NCBI GenBank assembly: GCA_949358305.1
Contig: OX442314.1
Location: 33,909,608-33,973,607, forward strand
Source of the DNA: Strigamia acuminata
Taxonomy: Eukaryota; Arthropoda; Chilopoda; Geophilomorpha; Linotaeniidae
DNA length: 64,000 nucleotides
Direction of reading: 5' to 3'
Both the position numbers and the translations under genes were made by a program. Below, piece by piece: positions 1-10,525 of this stretch (position 1 is its first letter; each line of letters starts with the position of its first letter). The notes beneath the pieces were generated by a model, which ran no database searches, had not been told where the DNA came from, and was given only the letters and a program-made list of their open reading frames with translations.

Positions 1-180
1 TTGCTGTATCTTAAACGGTTTAAAAGTTAAGAAGTGAAGATGATCTTCCGCATCTTAAGGTCACCACTGGATAGCCCACCATTGACTTCCTATATGCCTA
101 AATCAATAGAATTGATATACCTTCGGTCATTTTCAAGAAAAAAAGGTGTTTGCAGACTTTTGACTCACCCTGTATAATTG
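1..180. repeat. Diverged interspersed repeat end
   Basis: No coding frame is seen. The stretch ends in the motif CACCCTGTATA, which recurs at 59573-59583 at the end of another repeat copy. Mentions of a transcriptional read-out, a transfer-like gene or a promoter cannot be supported. I read it as the end of an old interspersed repeat. Confidence 0.3.
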
Positions 181-347
181 AACTTTAAATAAACTTTATT
201 ATTTTTAACCATAATGACTAAATTGTTTTAACCCAATATCTCCACTGCCCACATAAAAAGATTTTATGTAAGTGTTAATTTCTCATAAACTAACAAATTG
301 ATGGAAACACAGCAGTCTATTTGTAAAGACTTCAATGAATTTTGCAT

Positions 348-1667
348 TTACCACCCTTGAAACTTCAAACACAAGTTCTTAGATTTTATGTAAGTATTAA
401 TTTCTGACAAATTGATGTTTAAACAACGTACTATTTGTAATAACTTCAATGGATTTCGCATTTCTAATAACTTGAAGATCATCTCTTGCTTAATAGAAAC
501 ACAACATCTAAATTCTACACTTATTAGATTTTTAAGTGCATTCAATTCGTCTAGTTCAGTAAGTGTTTCACAATTTCTAATAGTTAAATGGTTTAAATTC
601 GGACTTTGTAGAATTAACATTTTTATCTGTGATTCAGTAATATGTTCACATGACCACATGTTCAGACTATATAGGTTTTTGAACGAATGCTTAGGTAAAT
701 CATCCATATTTTCAGTGTTCAAAATCGAACATCTGCTTAACGTTAAAGATTGTAACTGTAGGCAATAATAATTAATCAGTCTGACATTAACTAATCCAAA
801 ACCACAGAGTGCTAGCCCGGTTAATCGTTGTGTTCGCGCCCACAGAAAATTTAAATCCAGGCCCATCGATGCATCTAACAATAAACTGGATAAATTTGGG
901 AAAATGGTGGTCAGAAAGGTGATATTTTCAGTATTGTTTGTAAATAAAACGTTTTCATAGTCTTGATAGCGGTCTTCGATGGAATAAGTACGCAACAAAA
1001 TTTTCTCAGATTTGAATTGTTTTTTTAACAGATCAAATAAATCTGTCCAGCATCGGTGTACAAAAGTTTTTAAAAGAGGCAGTTGGTTTAGAATGTCAAA
1101 ACAGCCGTTGGCTGTGACAGAAGATGAGGGAATTCCCAAATACTCCAGTTTCTTGCAATCACTCAATAAACGGAGCCCATCATCAGTCACATATTTGCTT
1201 GAGCATAAGTTCAGATGTCGTAATTGTAAACAATGTTTACCAATTGTAGCTAGAACTTTATCTGTGCATTCTAGTCTATAAGACCTGAACCACTGAAGTT
1301 GTGGCAATTGCTGAAACAGTTCGACCATACTTTCAGGTGGAATTTCCACATTATTGGAGTTAATGAATCCCAGTTCTAAATGTAAAAGGTTCCCACAAAT
1401 TTGTCCAATTTGAGCTAATAGATAAGGATAAATGGGTTGTTTGAACATATCGCGCAAACGTAATGATTTGGTGCCAGGATGGATGAAAACGTTGGAATCC
1501 ACGCATACTGGTGTTCTAGAGTCAAATTTCTCACGGAGACATTGATATACGTTGGAAATAAATAGCGAAGGCTGATTCGCCAGTTGTGTTTGAAAACTAT
1601 CGAAATGAGTGCAAACCATTTGCAAACACAATTGCTCCAGACTAAGCGCTGATTTCCGGACTGGCAT
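348..1667 (-). CDS. Leucine-rich-repeat protein (AMN1/FBXL-like), single exon
   Basis: The frame encodes 439 residues with cysteine-containing leucine-rich repeats of the F-box/LRR (FBXL, AMN1) type: runs such as LRHLNLCSSKYVTDDGLRLL and LYSLNMWSCEHITESQIKML show the LxxLxLxxC...ITD pattern. Such repeats usually act as a substrate-binding solenoid in SCF ubiquitin ligases. No F-box is obvious in the first 60 residues, so the ligase role is inference. The start codon at 1665-1667 is the first ATG of the open frame. A minus-strand AATAAA (positions 195-200) lies about 150 bases past the stop. The gene is intronless, intact, and points away from the dead copy A that starts at 2082. No signal peptide or membrane segment is visible. 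It could be a functional retrocopy of an FBXL gene. Confidence 0.8.
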   Translation of the reverse strand: MPVRKSALSLEQLCLQMVCTHFDSFQTQLANQPSLFISNVYQCLREKFDSRTPVCVDSNVFIHPGTKSLRLRDMFKQPIYPYLLAQIGQICGNLLHLELGFINSNNVEIPPESMVELFQQLPQLQWFRSYRLECTDKVLATIGKHCLQLRHLNLCSSKYVTDDGLRLLSDCKKLEYLGIPSSSVTANGCFDILNQLPLLKTFVHRCWTDLFDLLKKQFKSEKILLRTYSIEDRYQDYENVLFTNNTENITFLTTIFPNLSSLLLDASMGLDLNFLWARTQRLTGLALCGFGLVNVRLINYYCLQLQSLTLSRCSILNTENMDDLPKHSFKNLYSLNMWSCEHITESQIKMLILQSPNLNHLTIRNCETLTELDELNALKNLISVEFRCCVSIKQEMIFKLLEMRNPLKLLQIVRCLNINLSEINTYIKSKNLCLKFQGW

Positions 1668-2081
1668 GTTGCGAACTATACTTGGATCACGAGAGAAGAA
1701 TGAAATCTAAAATGACATGGCAAGTTTATATACTATACGATTACGTATTCAGACAGTAACCGGAATCGTGCGTCGAACGTATAGTAGATGCTAACGATAA
1801 CAATGCGTTTACCGCAAAGCTGAAGATTTGGGAGAAATAATGACAAATATTTGTTTGTGCCGATTTTCGCCGATTGGAATTAACTCGCGCACGCCATGGT
1901 GAATGTCGTAATTTGCCTTCTGTTTTTCCCGTCGATCAATTAATATTGCTACGTCGGTACGACGTTAACTGGAAAAACGTAACGTTTACGCAAGATTTAC
2001 ATCTTGATATACAGTATAAGGCGAAACAACTTTGGATTTAGATCATATCTTCTCAATTCGAATCCAATCTGCCATCTCACG
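1668..2081. promoter_or_regulatory. Shared spacer between divergent LRR gene and copy A
   Basis: This 414-base spacer separates two head-to-head starts, so it should hold both promoters. Its right half resembles the spacer upstream of copy B (about 50330-50470): both carry a 'cgtcggt.cgacgt..actggaaaaa.gt.acgtt' block and the tract 'tcaattcgaat.caat' just before the ATG. This shows that the duplication that made copies A and B included upstream DNA. No clear TATA box was found. Confidence 0.4.
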
Positions 2082-2299
2082 ATGCAATTTGTTTTGGACG
2101 TGCCGAGTCTCTAGCACATTTTGTTTGTCAAAATCGCAGTTGGTTTGTGGAAGCACCGCCCGATCGCGTGGGAAGAAACAATGCTATCACGCAAGCAGCA
2201 ATGGTTAAAAGTCGAAAAAGATGTCTACGAGCAAGTGGATAATGTCTTGATTATTCCTACAGTGTGGAAACCTCAGTTACACACAATGGTCAAACATGT
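2082..2299 (+). pseudogene. Copy A of the 668-aa gene family, 5' fragment
   Basis: From the ATG at 2082 the frame matches the intact copy B (50474 on) almost codon for codon (WLKVEKDVYEQVDNVLIIP is shared) but codon 11 is TAG where copy B has CAG. The frame ends at 2299, where the outer LTR retrotransposon begins directly after ATGT. The same ATGT resumes at 27872, followed by the next codons of the gene. This is therefore the 5' piece of one gene broken by a 25.6-kb insertion. The stop codon could be older or younger than the insertion. Family and function are unknown; see copy B. Confidence 0.9.
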
Positions 2300-2930
2300 T
2301 GTCGTGATTCGACTTTGTGGTTAAAGATAATAAATAATACACTCGGGAATACAATATACTTCAAATACTGCTTTATTAAAACACGCTTACTAATACAAAT
2401 ATAAGTTAAGATGTTTCCTGTGATGGTCCTCGGATTCGGCTGCGAATACGAGTTGCCGCTAAACAATGGCGGATCCAATTGTTTAGTCCTACGCGTGGTC
2501 TGTGTTTGTTGTCTAGGGTATTTCCACGTGTTATAATGAACACGCGAGAATTCGCTTTCTCGTGCGAATTAAACGAATATCGTTCGGATATTTATTCTAG
2601 CGTAGATTGGCTACGCTAAATAAATGTGGCTGTTGTACAGTTGAAATGGTCAGCGGGCACCGGTCCTCGATCAATCCGTGAAACGGCCTGAAAGGTGAGG
2701 TAAATGGTGCTCTTGCTGAATTGTGGTAACTGTAGTGTCGTTTCCGGTCAAGCATTGGCGTTATATATTAACCGGAAATGACGTCATATGCAAATCCTTC
2801 TGATTATGCAGGTTCGCAGCAACACGAGACTAGTCGGTCTAGTCGGTATTTCTAGCGCGCTCTAGTGGCGAGAATTAATAACATGATAATCGTCACTAAT
2901 TACTTCTTCAGGTGATGCCGAATCACCACA
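2300..2930 (-). repeat. Outer element 3' LTR
   Basis: 631 bases, ending at the copy A flank. It matches 27241-27871 except for one substitution I could find. In element sense it starts TGTGGTGATTCGG and ends CGAATCACGACA. A polyadenylation signal AATAAA on the minus strand lies at 2372-2377. Confidence 0.95.
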
Positions 2931-2941
2931 CGTCCCTCCCC
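2931..2941 (-). promoter_or_regulatory. Polypurine tract of outer element
   Basis: In element sense GGGGAGGGACG stands directly before the 3' LTR. The inner element has the same eleven bases at the same place. It is the expected primer for plus-strand DNA synthesis. Confidence 0.85.
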
Positions 2942-3119
2942 GAGAATAAATCATCGGGGCCCCTTTAAATAAAGGTGGAACAATATCTAATCATAAATAA
3001 TCTTTTTATTAAATGATGATGAATGATGAACAAAATATTTTACATTCTTGAAATTGATACATAAATAATTTCGGGGTTTTTCAGAGAAGACAGTCTTCTT
3101 GTTATGAATTTGTAATTAA

Positions 3120-6100
3120 TTATTTCTTCAAGTTATCGGCGTAACTTGGCTTATCTTCCGAACTTGGTTCGTCCAGGTTGGGAGATGTGGTCAATTTTGA
3201 AGAGTAGTCCGAGGGGTCTTCGCTCTCGTTCAAGTAGAATCGCAGGTGTCCCGGCGCCTCCAGCGGATTTCCCGTTCGTTCGTGGGCCCAAATCGGTGGC
3301 AGGAAGGCCGACATACCTTGATTGGTGTGGTGGATTCTTTGGGCCTCGGCGATGCTGGTTGGCGCGCGATGCGCTCGGAGGAGCCGTTGATGTTGGATGA
3401 AGCGATCGTCTCCGGCTCCGGCTTCAATAGCATCCTTCATCCAGACGTAAAGAGAATAGCCACGGTCTGGGGTTTGGAGTAATTTTGTCTCCGTGTCCTT
3501 CGTCAAGGACAACCCCGGGAAGTACATCCGGAGTCTGGCGGCGATCTGAGGTTCTGTCGTCCCTGAAACCTTCGTGCCCGATTTTGGGCGGAGCATTTTT
3601 CTTTTTATTTCCTTCTTTTTGAGCGAGACTGGTTCGGCCAGTGGCTCGGAGGGTCTATTTTCCTTCGGTGGAGGCGGAGGAGGAGGCGTCGGATCCCTGG
3701 GAGCCGGAGTTTCCACGACTGGTGTGGTCACCGAAGATGACGGGAGCGGATGTTGAATGATCGCTCGAACGTTCTGGTAGGAGGCCTCTGGATCCGGGTC
3801 CTGGGCCACCATTTGGGCTCGAATTATTGCCGCGGAGGGCACTAGGCGTGCCCAGCTGTCTACGAGAGCCGGCGGGACTTGGAAACCCTCGTGGGCCACC
3901 ACGATCCAGGCTGCTACAGCAACACGTGCGTTTCGGAAGGTGGCGGCGGCCAGCAAAATCGACATCAAGTCGGTAATGGCAACCACGATCCTCGTATTCC
4001 AATTTGGATGATCCCGATTCTTGTTCTGTGTATATTCAATCGAGATCCGCTGAAGATTCGTGATGACGTTCTGGATCACGTTTTGTTGGTACGAATCCAT
4101 TTCGCACAAAAGTGCTCTGGCCTGCTCCACGGTTGTGACGTCCAGGAATTGTTGCAACGTTACCTCCGAAGGGTTGATTGGAGTCGAGGCTTGGACGACT
4201 GCTGGGGCTGGCAACATCGGATTGGGTCCCGTGGATGTCATTGGCTGAGGCACAGATCTGACCAGACGTCTTGATTTTTCCGGTTCGGGCTTGTCCCAAA
4301 CAATTGGAGTTCTCGTTGAAGTTGAAGCTTCGGGGATAGTTGGGAGAGGTTCGACTTTGGCTGGTCCAAAGCGAGCTTCTCGATGCTTGAGTTGTTCTTC
4401 AGAACTCAGTGTCGGTGCGCCGATTATCACTTTCTTGCGAAAGGCGCTTGGGAGGCTGACGCTAGATGTTACGCTTCCCGTCTGCGAGAGTTCTGGCTTG
4501 ATGAAAGCACTTGGCGCCGTCTCTAGACTCGAGGCGGTCGAGGGAGTTGGGCGGTAGATTGGTTTCGGCTGCATTTGTTGGTATTTCATAACCACTGCGA
4601 GGAGATCTGCCTGAGTATACATCTTTTTCTGCTCAGGGACCTCGTCGATGATTACTTCGTCGTCGGTCTTCTTCGGTTCGGGACTGTCCCGAATCGATTT
4701 GGTATCTTCGTAGCGTCTCCTATCTCGCTGTCGTATTTCCTCTTCACGATACGCTTTCCATGAACGTGCGCGACTCTCTGATCCTCTCCTTCTTCGTTCG
4801 TCTTGAAGACAGAGGTTCTCTCGTTCACGTCGGGCTTTCTCATCACGTTCACGTAGGAACTCTTCTCGGTGTCTGTTCCAAGACTCTTTGTTTTCCTCCC
4901 GCCGTCGAAAGTAATTTCTACGATAATCGTCCCAATTTTCTTGGTTCCTATCGCGTCGGCGTTGATCTTCTCGGCGGTCGGGGCGTTCGCGTACATTTTC
5001 TCTTCTACGGCTGGTTGACGGGGCGTCCCTAGATTGAAATCGCGATGTTGGTGGGGCCTCCGTTTTTCCTAGGCGAGAGAAAGCGCTTGGTTTGGCCAGG
5101 CGTTTCTTTGTCGCGGGTTTCTTACTCTGTGTGCTGCTGGAAGTGCTTGGCTTGTCCAGGCATTGTTTCTTCGCTGAGCAGCCTCCTTCGTCGTGCTCGT
5201 TGGAGAGACGTTTCTCGGCCTTCTGGCGTTTGCGACCAAAAAATCCCAAAAAATGCAATTGGTGCATTGCTCGCTGCGAGGTGATAAATCCGTGCCTCGG
5301 TCTCCAATCTGGGCGGTCGGGCCGGTCTTCGCGGATCTGTTGGAGCCAAGTCTTAATTTCCTCGGTCGAGTAACCGTCCGGCTGCAAATATTCGAAAACT
5401 TCGTCATGAGCGGTCCGCCTCACCTCCTCGTAATACGCCATATGGATTTCGTATTTTTCTTCCTCTGTTTCGGCGTCGCGCCATTGTTCGTACACTTCCC
5501 ATCCCCGTTGGTCGTCTGGAAAGGCGGCTCGTATTAGTGGATTCGGGATTGGCGCCGGCGGATCCATATTTCTTGAAATTACCGCCCGCAAAGCTGCTTG
5601 GTATTGGCGCGGCATGTAGTAGATCAACGTTTGCTGGCTGGACCAGTAGCGGCTGATTGCACGAGATAATAAAAGGCGAATTTTCCATGGTTCAAAGTTG
5701 ACCGATTCTTCGAGCGCTTGTCGGAACAGTATGGGGATGACTTCTCGCCATAAGCTGCCTGCGGAAACTCTTTTCGGGTCGATTTGTCCCCACGTAGTGC
5801 GATATCCGTCCTAAATATTAGAATATTAATGAATATATTAGGATCGTTGATTAATTTGTCATATTTTTCTTTTAGAGATTCTTTCGTCTAACACAAGATG
5901 GCGTCATGGTCGGCCATGTGCTTTTCGACCACGTGTCTTGAAGTTACTTTTTCTTTCGGTATTTGATTAATTTTGACAATTTGTCACTTAAAGTTAAATT
6001 ATTTCTTCGTTTGTGGTCAGTCCACGAACTTATTTCGTATTTTTGATTATCGATAATTGAATTTTTTTCTATTTTTTACTTACGTCGGGTTGGACATCGA

Positions 6101-6233
6101 GTTCATTGGGTTCGTCCCAATTTCCCTCTTCGTTGTTTACAATTATTTGTAACAAATCCACTTGATCTTCATCGTCATCCTCGGAAGCGTTGTTTACGGC
6201 CCGTTCAATTTCTTTCTTCCAATCATTTCTCAT
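3120..6233 (-). CDS. Outer element third gene (ORF3), two exons, unknown family
   Basis: Exon 1 is 6233-6084 (50 codons, ATG at 6231-6233), acidic, with WDEP near its end and donor GAC|GTAAGT. Exon 2 is 5810-3120 after acceptor TTTAG|GAC. Both junctions are phase 0 and the joined frame is open, giving 946 residues. The intron is 273 bases. Exon 2 has an N-terminal helical region, a conserved block ending in a GFI(T/A)(S/T)Q motif, a long arginine-rich stretch (RRR, RDR, RRRR clusters, about residues 250-390), a proline-rich segment, and a C-terminal domain with LLRAHRAP. No signal peptide, clear membrane anchor or furin-type site is seen, so it is not a normal envelope gene. The inner element has a homologue with the same exon plan. 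Role unknown; RNA binding is a guess from composition. Confidence 0.8.
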
Positions 6234-6451
6234 TTTTCGGAAATTAATTTGATACTTTGATTTACGGCTGCCTCGAGGTGATCGTCGCTTCGTCGGAGAT
6301 GACAGTGATAAGTGTGGGTCGGGTTAGAGGTTAACTATTAGTCTCATGTCGTCTTTGATTGGTTTGGCCAATTAAGACGCATTGTGGGACGTAACAGGTG
6401 TCCCCCCTGTGGTTGTTTTTATCGATTGTTTGAGACAATGGCTGGAGTCGT
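6234..6451 (-). other. Outer element pol-ORF3 spacer
   Basis: About 220 bases between the old pol stop and the ATG of ORF3 exon 1. I see no reading frame. In the inner element the corresponding spacer is 444 bases and holds a tandem duplication. Confidence 0.6.
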
Positions 6452-6490
6452 TTATTGTTTTCCGACGAGTTTCCCGTCTTTTATGAACGG
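6452..6490 (-). pseudogene. Cut-off tail of outer pol
   Basis: Read in the pol frame through the duplicated ACGG (6487-6490), this segment continues the outer pol for about a dozen codons to a TAA at 6454-6452. The tail is closely similar to the last residues of the inner pol. The inner element therefore landed within the last codons of pol and not in a spacer. Confidence 0.8.
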
Positions 6491-7309
6491 TGTGGTGACC
6501 CCGCGGGTGGTCGTCCCTCCAGTGGACGCCATCCGCATGAGTCACTAGGAAAGGTCAGTTCCCTCGCGTTGGCTCCGCCTTCCCCCCCCTGGGAAGCGCG
6601 TGCCCCGAGGGGGTGAGGTGACGCGTGGCCGGCCCCCATTGGCCGAGCCAGGCCCCTCACCCTGGCCTATATCAGGTAGAGTTTCGCGCCCTACAAGCAG
6701 AACTTACACAAACGACACCAAGAACACAGCAACTACCTCACCGTCAGGCCAACTCCACCAAAAGTTAGGATTGATAGAGGACCGCTGATTCCAGTGCAAC
6801 TGTAACTCTCACGAATTTACACTGTGTGTTTATTTCCCGCGAAAGCAGGAAAATAACCCTTGTGAATTCACACCGAATAACCGACCCACGGTTATTCCAC
6901 CACTAAAGTGTCCGAGTGCCCTGTAAGAAACTCCTCGTTTCTGGACGGAGCCTTGCGACGCTAAAACCAACCCCTAGACAACAGGCACGGATAGAAGACT
7001 CGAAAGAGCATTCCACCGCGTCCGTGAACGACGAATCCGTGACGAATTTACGACAACTCGAGACGCCGCCTTTGTTCCGCCGACCACGCGGAACCGACGA
7101 CGCCATCTTGAGAAATCCTTTGTTCGACTCTGACCAAGTCGACTCTAGTTTTATACTGAGTGTATTTTAAGGCTCACGCCTATTGAATAAACCTGTTTGT
7201 TCATTTACATATACTTAGTATTCATTTGGGTAATTTACATATTTAGTAGAATCACAGGTAAAGTAACACACGTTAGCTCATTAAACCTATCACCAGGTAG
7301 GACGCGACA
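6491..7309 (+). repeat. Inner element 5' LTR
   Basis: 819 bases from TGTGGTGACC to GACGCGACA. A TATA-like CTATATC is at 6667-6673 and a polyadenylation signal AATAAA at 7186-7191. I found no difference from the 3' LTR. Confidence 0.95.
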
Positions 7310-7311
7310 CG

Positions 7312-7329
7312 TGGGGGCCCGTCCGGGAT
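7312..7329 (+). promoter_or_regulatory. Primer binding site, tRNA-Pro type
   Basis: TGGGGGCCCGTCCGGGAT begins two bases after the LTR. It closely matches the tRNA-Pro primer site used by gammaretroviruses. The outer element has the same site with one base changed, at the same two-base distance. Confidence 0.8.
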
Positions 7330-7404
7330 TTAGAAATAAATCTCAACTGAACTTGTGATCTCTCATTTAATATAATAACCCAAATCGAAGAATTACTCAA
7401 AGAA

Positions 7405-8688
7405 ATGTCAGACCAAGATGAACAATCCGCGTCTGATAACGAGCGACCTACGCTCGAAAAGGGAAAACGGACCTCCGACTATAACTTAAGGTCGGGCGGC
7501 CCAGTTCCCGAACAATCCGCGAAGGCGAAAGCCCGAGCGAATCGGAGGAAAGCAAAGGCGCAGAAAGAGGAAGCAGCTGCTTCGCTCGAGGCCCTAACCG
7601 AGCCCGAGCGAGAGCCGCTCTCCTCAGATATGCCCTTTGTCGAAGATACCGATACGGAAGTCCTAGAAAATCAAGAAGAAATTCGCGATATAACAACAGG
7701 ACGAGTGCCGATACTGGTAGCCGAGGAGAGGACGAAAACTCCAAGGCAGACAACCATAATCGACCGCAACCCATCACCGGAAAAAAGTCACCAATCCGCC
7801 CCCCTAAACGAAACTCCGGTACGAAGCACGAGCAGGACCCCAATGGCCTCCAGCGCCTCGGCGAGACCTGCCCCTGTTTCCCCCGAAGTGGCCCATTTAA
7901 TTCACCTATCGCAACAGGCAGCCCGACTGAAAGCAGTAACCGATATTCCGCCGGGAACATCAGTCTGGGACTCGATTACAATACTCACGAAAGCAATTTG
8001 CGCAGCACAGGCCCCGACGCCAGTCGCAAGACCAGCGGCGGAGACGCCTGTAGCGCAAGAAACGCCAAGTGACGTAGGTAACTTCGTGCCCGATCCTCAC
8101 AAAGCCCTTCACGAATCTCGGGAGAAAGCCCGAGAAGAATCGAGGCAGGAAACGATAAATCGTCAGCGTAGAGTGAGCGCTGAGAGGAGAGAACTTTGGA
8201 ACGAGGAAGAGGAACGACTGCAGCGAGAAAAAAGGACCACGGAGAGAACGGAAGAAATGATACAGGAGATAAGGGAAGAGCAGGAGGCGAAAATACGAAG
8301 AGAATGGAATAATACAGTAGAAGGAAGGCACAGAGAAGCCCAAGACTACGAAGAACAATTCCGAGCCCTCCTGGCCCAACGAAAAGCCGAGAAATTGCAG
8401 AAACTGAGAGAAGAAGCTCAGCGGCAACACCAGAAGTGGGAAGAACAATACCACGAAAGGATGAAAGCCGCAAGAGCAAGGAGAGAAAAGGAGCAACTTC
8501 TTGAAGACCAAGAAGAATGGGAGCGGTACAGATGGACCGACGAGTACCAAGCTAAGAAAAAAGCAATAATTGACGAACAAAAACGATGGGAAGCCGAAAA
8601 TTGGGAAAAGGAAACAGAGAAATTCCAAAGAGAGTACGAGCAGGACGTTTCAGAGAAGAGTAAAAAAAAAGGGTCCGGAAGCGGATAA
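7405..8688 (+). CDS. gag: Inner gag, N-terminal part (coiled coil)
   Basis: 427 residues: a disordered, charged start, then from about residue 230 a long helical region very rich in Glu, Arg, Lys and Gln that should form a coiled coil. It corresponds in place and composition to the N-terminal part of the outer gag, which is one continuous frame with the rest. Here the frame ends at 8686-8688 a few codons after nine A residues (8662-8670). The next gag frame is +1 relative to this one and overlaps it. Either an extra A broke a single gag, or slippage at the A9 tract joins the two parts. The ATG at 7405 follows the leader and is the first ATG of the frame. Confidence 0.75.
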   Translation: MSDQDEQSASDNERPTLEKGKRTSDYNLRSGGPVPEQSAKAKARANRRKAKAQKEEAAASLEALTEPEREPLSSDMPFVEDTDTEVLENQEEIRDITTGRVPILVAEERTKTPRQTTIIDRNPSPEKSHQSAPLNETPVRSTSRTPMASSASARPAPVSPEVAHLIHLSQQAARLKAVTDIPPGTSVWDSITILTKAICAAQAPTPVARPAAETPVAQETPSDVGNFVPDPHKALHESREKAREESRQETINRQRRVSAERRELWNEEEERLQREKRTTERTEEMIQEIREEQEAKIRREWNNTVEGRHREAQDYEEQFRALLAQRKAEKLQKLREEAQRQHQKWEEQYHERMKAARARREKEQLLEDQEEWERYRWTDEYQAKKKAIIDEQKRWEAENWEKETEKFQREYEQDVSEKSKKKGSGSG

Positions 8689-10525
8689 AGAGCCCACCGA
8701 GGGCTCCAAAGCCGAAACAAAAAAGAGGAAGTCACAGGAAGACGACCAACCGGACAGAAAATCCAGAAACCGTAACCCCTCGAAACGATCCGAAAGAAGC
8801 GCCGCGATCGACGCGTTACTTAACAAAAAGAACGCGAATAAGGACCGCGAGCGCCCAGAAAGCGAAGAGAATAGATGGTATTCTTTTTACGGGAGCAGCG
8901 ACGAAAAGGAGCCGCCGCCCTCCGGAGGCTCGAAGAAATCACGGGATGGCGAAGAAGTCCCCCCGAAGGGACCAAGAGACCGCCCACAAGGCGACCCTTC
9001 CGACCCTTCTGATTCATCAGACGACGACGACCAAAGTCGACCGTCATCCGGACCACACCGAGAGAGTCGCGGCAGCAACCAGCATCATTCGGACCGACCG
9101 AATGCCTCTAACCGATCTTCGCACAGCTCTCGCCCTTCCATACCGGAGGGGAATTTCCAGGACTCTGCCGGCCGACACTATACAATGGCTGAGCTGGGAC
9201 GTGCCTTATTGAACTCTTTCCGAAAGGAAGGAATCGACTTAGGCCACCCCGGAGATGAGCATAACCGCGCCGGTGAAAGGGTCAAACGCAAATATGGCGT
9301 GCGTAACGAACCAGCGGCCGAAGCCACGGGCAATATCCGATGGCAACACTACGTACAAACGCGATTCGACGGTTCGTGGAAAGCGGGAGACCGCTTCCTC
9401 GACGAGGTCATGAGAATTAAGAAAGCTACAAAGGCGACCGTCGCCGATATGCTTACACACGGCCTCGTAGAGTTGACCACCGGATCAGCCCGCGAGTGGT
9501 ACCAAGGACTGAAAAATCCGACCTGGGACGACTTTCTCGTCCGTTTCGACCTTCGATACGGCGAGACACCGGACGAGATCAGCAACAAATTGCGTGGCCT
9601 CCGTCAAGCCCCAGGTGAAACACTCGCCGATTACGACGCCCGAGCGAAATTACTCTTTGCCCGAGCACCGTACGAAATTAACCCTGCCGGGTTTACGATG
9701 ATTTTCTACGGGGGATTGTCAGCACATTCACAACGAATATTGCTGGACATGCGTGCTCCCCGCACTGGCGACTATCGGGATGTCAGTAATTATCTCCTAA
9801 CCAATACGCTGGAGATAGAACAAAGATACTACGCCTCACTGCCACCTGAAGAGGCGGAAGCCCACGAAAAGCGACTAATAACCAGCGCCGAACGCCATAA
9901 AGCTTCCGAGAAATTAATGAGACCGAGCGAATACCTCAGCGGCATAATGAGCCTCACTGAGGCATCTTCGGGACGGACGTTGACACCAAAAACCGGTGTC
10001 ACGCTCCCAAGCAACCCGATTGCTGCCCCAAAGAAAGCTCCGACGACTACAGCGATGCAGGTGACCTCGACTGACTTAGCCACCTCGGCAAAAGCAGAAG
10101 AAGCGTCACCTCCCGCGGCGGTCGCCGAGCCGACAGAAGAATCAACCGATGAAGAAGACCTGCACGAACACCTCGAGAACCTATCGACGGGGTGCGACGA
10201 GCAAGGTCCGTACCTTCATCACGCGCACCGAGCGCTAGCCATCACTCAATTCAGAGCTCACGCCCGCGCAGCCAAGGAAAAAGGGGCGCCAGGCCCCAAA
10301 AGACGGTTCCCAACAGCATTCGTCCCGAAAAAACCAGGTTTCACACCCACGGGCGACAAAAGCAACATCAAATGTTACAGCTGTGGGGAATACGGCCATT
10401 ATTCCGACAAATGCGAAAAAACGGCCAAAATCACTAGTGAGACACAGACTATGATGAAGATGATGGCCGAATTAAATATCGCCCTGGCAAAAAACTGCCA
10501 AGCGCAGGCGTCGTCGAAGAAATAG
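8570..10525 (+). CDS. gag: Inner gag, capsid and nucleocapsid part
   Basis: The frame is +1 to the upstream gag part and shares about 120 bases with it; its real use probably starts at the A9 tract. It has a disordered Ser/Asp/Arg-rich stretch, then a retrotransposon-gag capsid region (AREWYQGLKNPTWDDFLVRF, then LRQAPGETLADYDARAKLLF), and a single CCHC zinc knuckle CYSCGEYGHYSDKC close to the C-terminus. The protein should pack element RNA. The last codons hold the slippery heptamer A AAA AAC, at which ribosomes would pass into pol by -1 shift. Confidence 0.85.
   Translation: MTNKNDGKPKIGKRKQRNSKESTSRTFQRRVKKKGPEADKEPTEGSKAETKKRKSQEDDQPDRKSRNRNPSKRSERSAAIDALLNKKNANKDRERPESEENRWYSFYGSSDEKEPPPSGGSKKSRDGEEVPPKGPRDRPQGDPSDPSDSSDDDDQSRPSSGPHRESRGSNQHHSDRPNASNRSSHSSRPSIPEGNFQDSAGRHYTMAELGRALLNSFRKEGIDLGHPGDEHNRAGERVKRKYGVRNEPAAEATGNIRWQHYVQTRFDGSWKAGDRFLDEVMRIKKATKATVADMLTHGLVELTTGSAREWYQGLKNPTWDDFLVRFDLRYGETPDEISNKLRGLRQAPGETLADYDARAKLLFARAPYEINPAGFTMIFYGGLSAHSQRILLDMRAPRTGDYRDVSNYLLTNTLEIEQRYYASLPPEEAEAHEKRLITSAERHKASEKLMRPSEYLSGIMSLTEASSGRTLTPKTGVTLPSNPIAAPKKAPTTTAMQVTSTDLATSAKAEEASPPAAVAEPTEESTDEEDLHEHLENLSTGCDEQGPYLHHAHRALAITQFRAHARAAKEKGAPGPKRRFPTAFVPKKPGFTPTGDKSNIKCYSCGEYGHYSDKCEKTAKITSETQTMMKMMAELNIALAKNCQAQASSKK
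10489..10495 (+). promoter_or_regulatory. Gag-pol -1 frameshift heptamer
   Basis: AAAAAAC sits in gag frame as GCA AAA AAC, a standard -1 slippery site. The pol frame is open from here, upstream of its first usable start. The outer element has TCA AAA AAC at the same place. Confidence 0.75.

Noticed and set aside
3146-5537. Many plus-strand frames opposite the outer ORF3
   Set aside because: They are mirror frames of a GC-richer coding strand; none has conserved motifs, while the minus strand has homology to the inner ORF3.
6600-7170. Short frames in the inner LTR, repeated at 18680-19250
   Set aside because: They lie in LTR sequence, are present twice only because the LTRs are identical, and have no homology to known LTR proteins.
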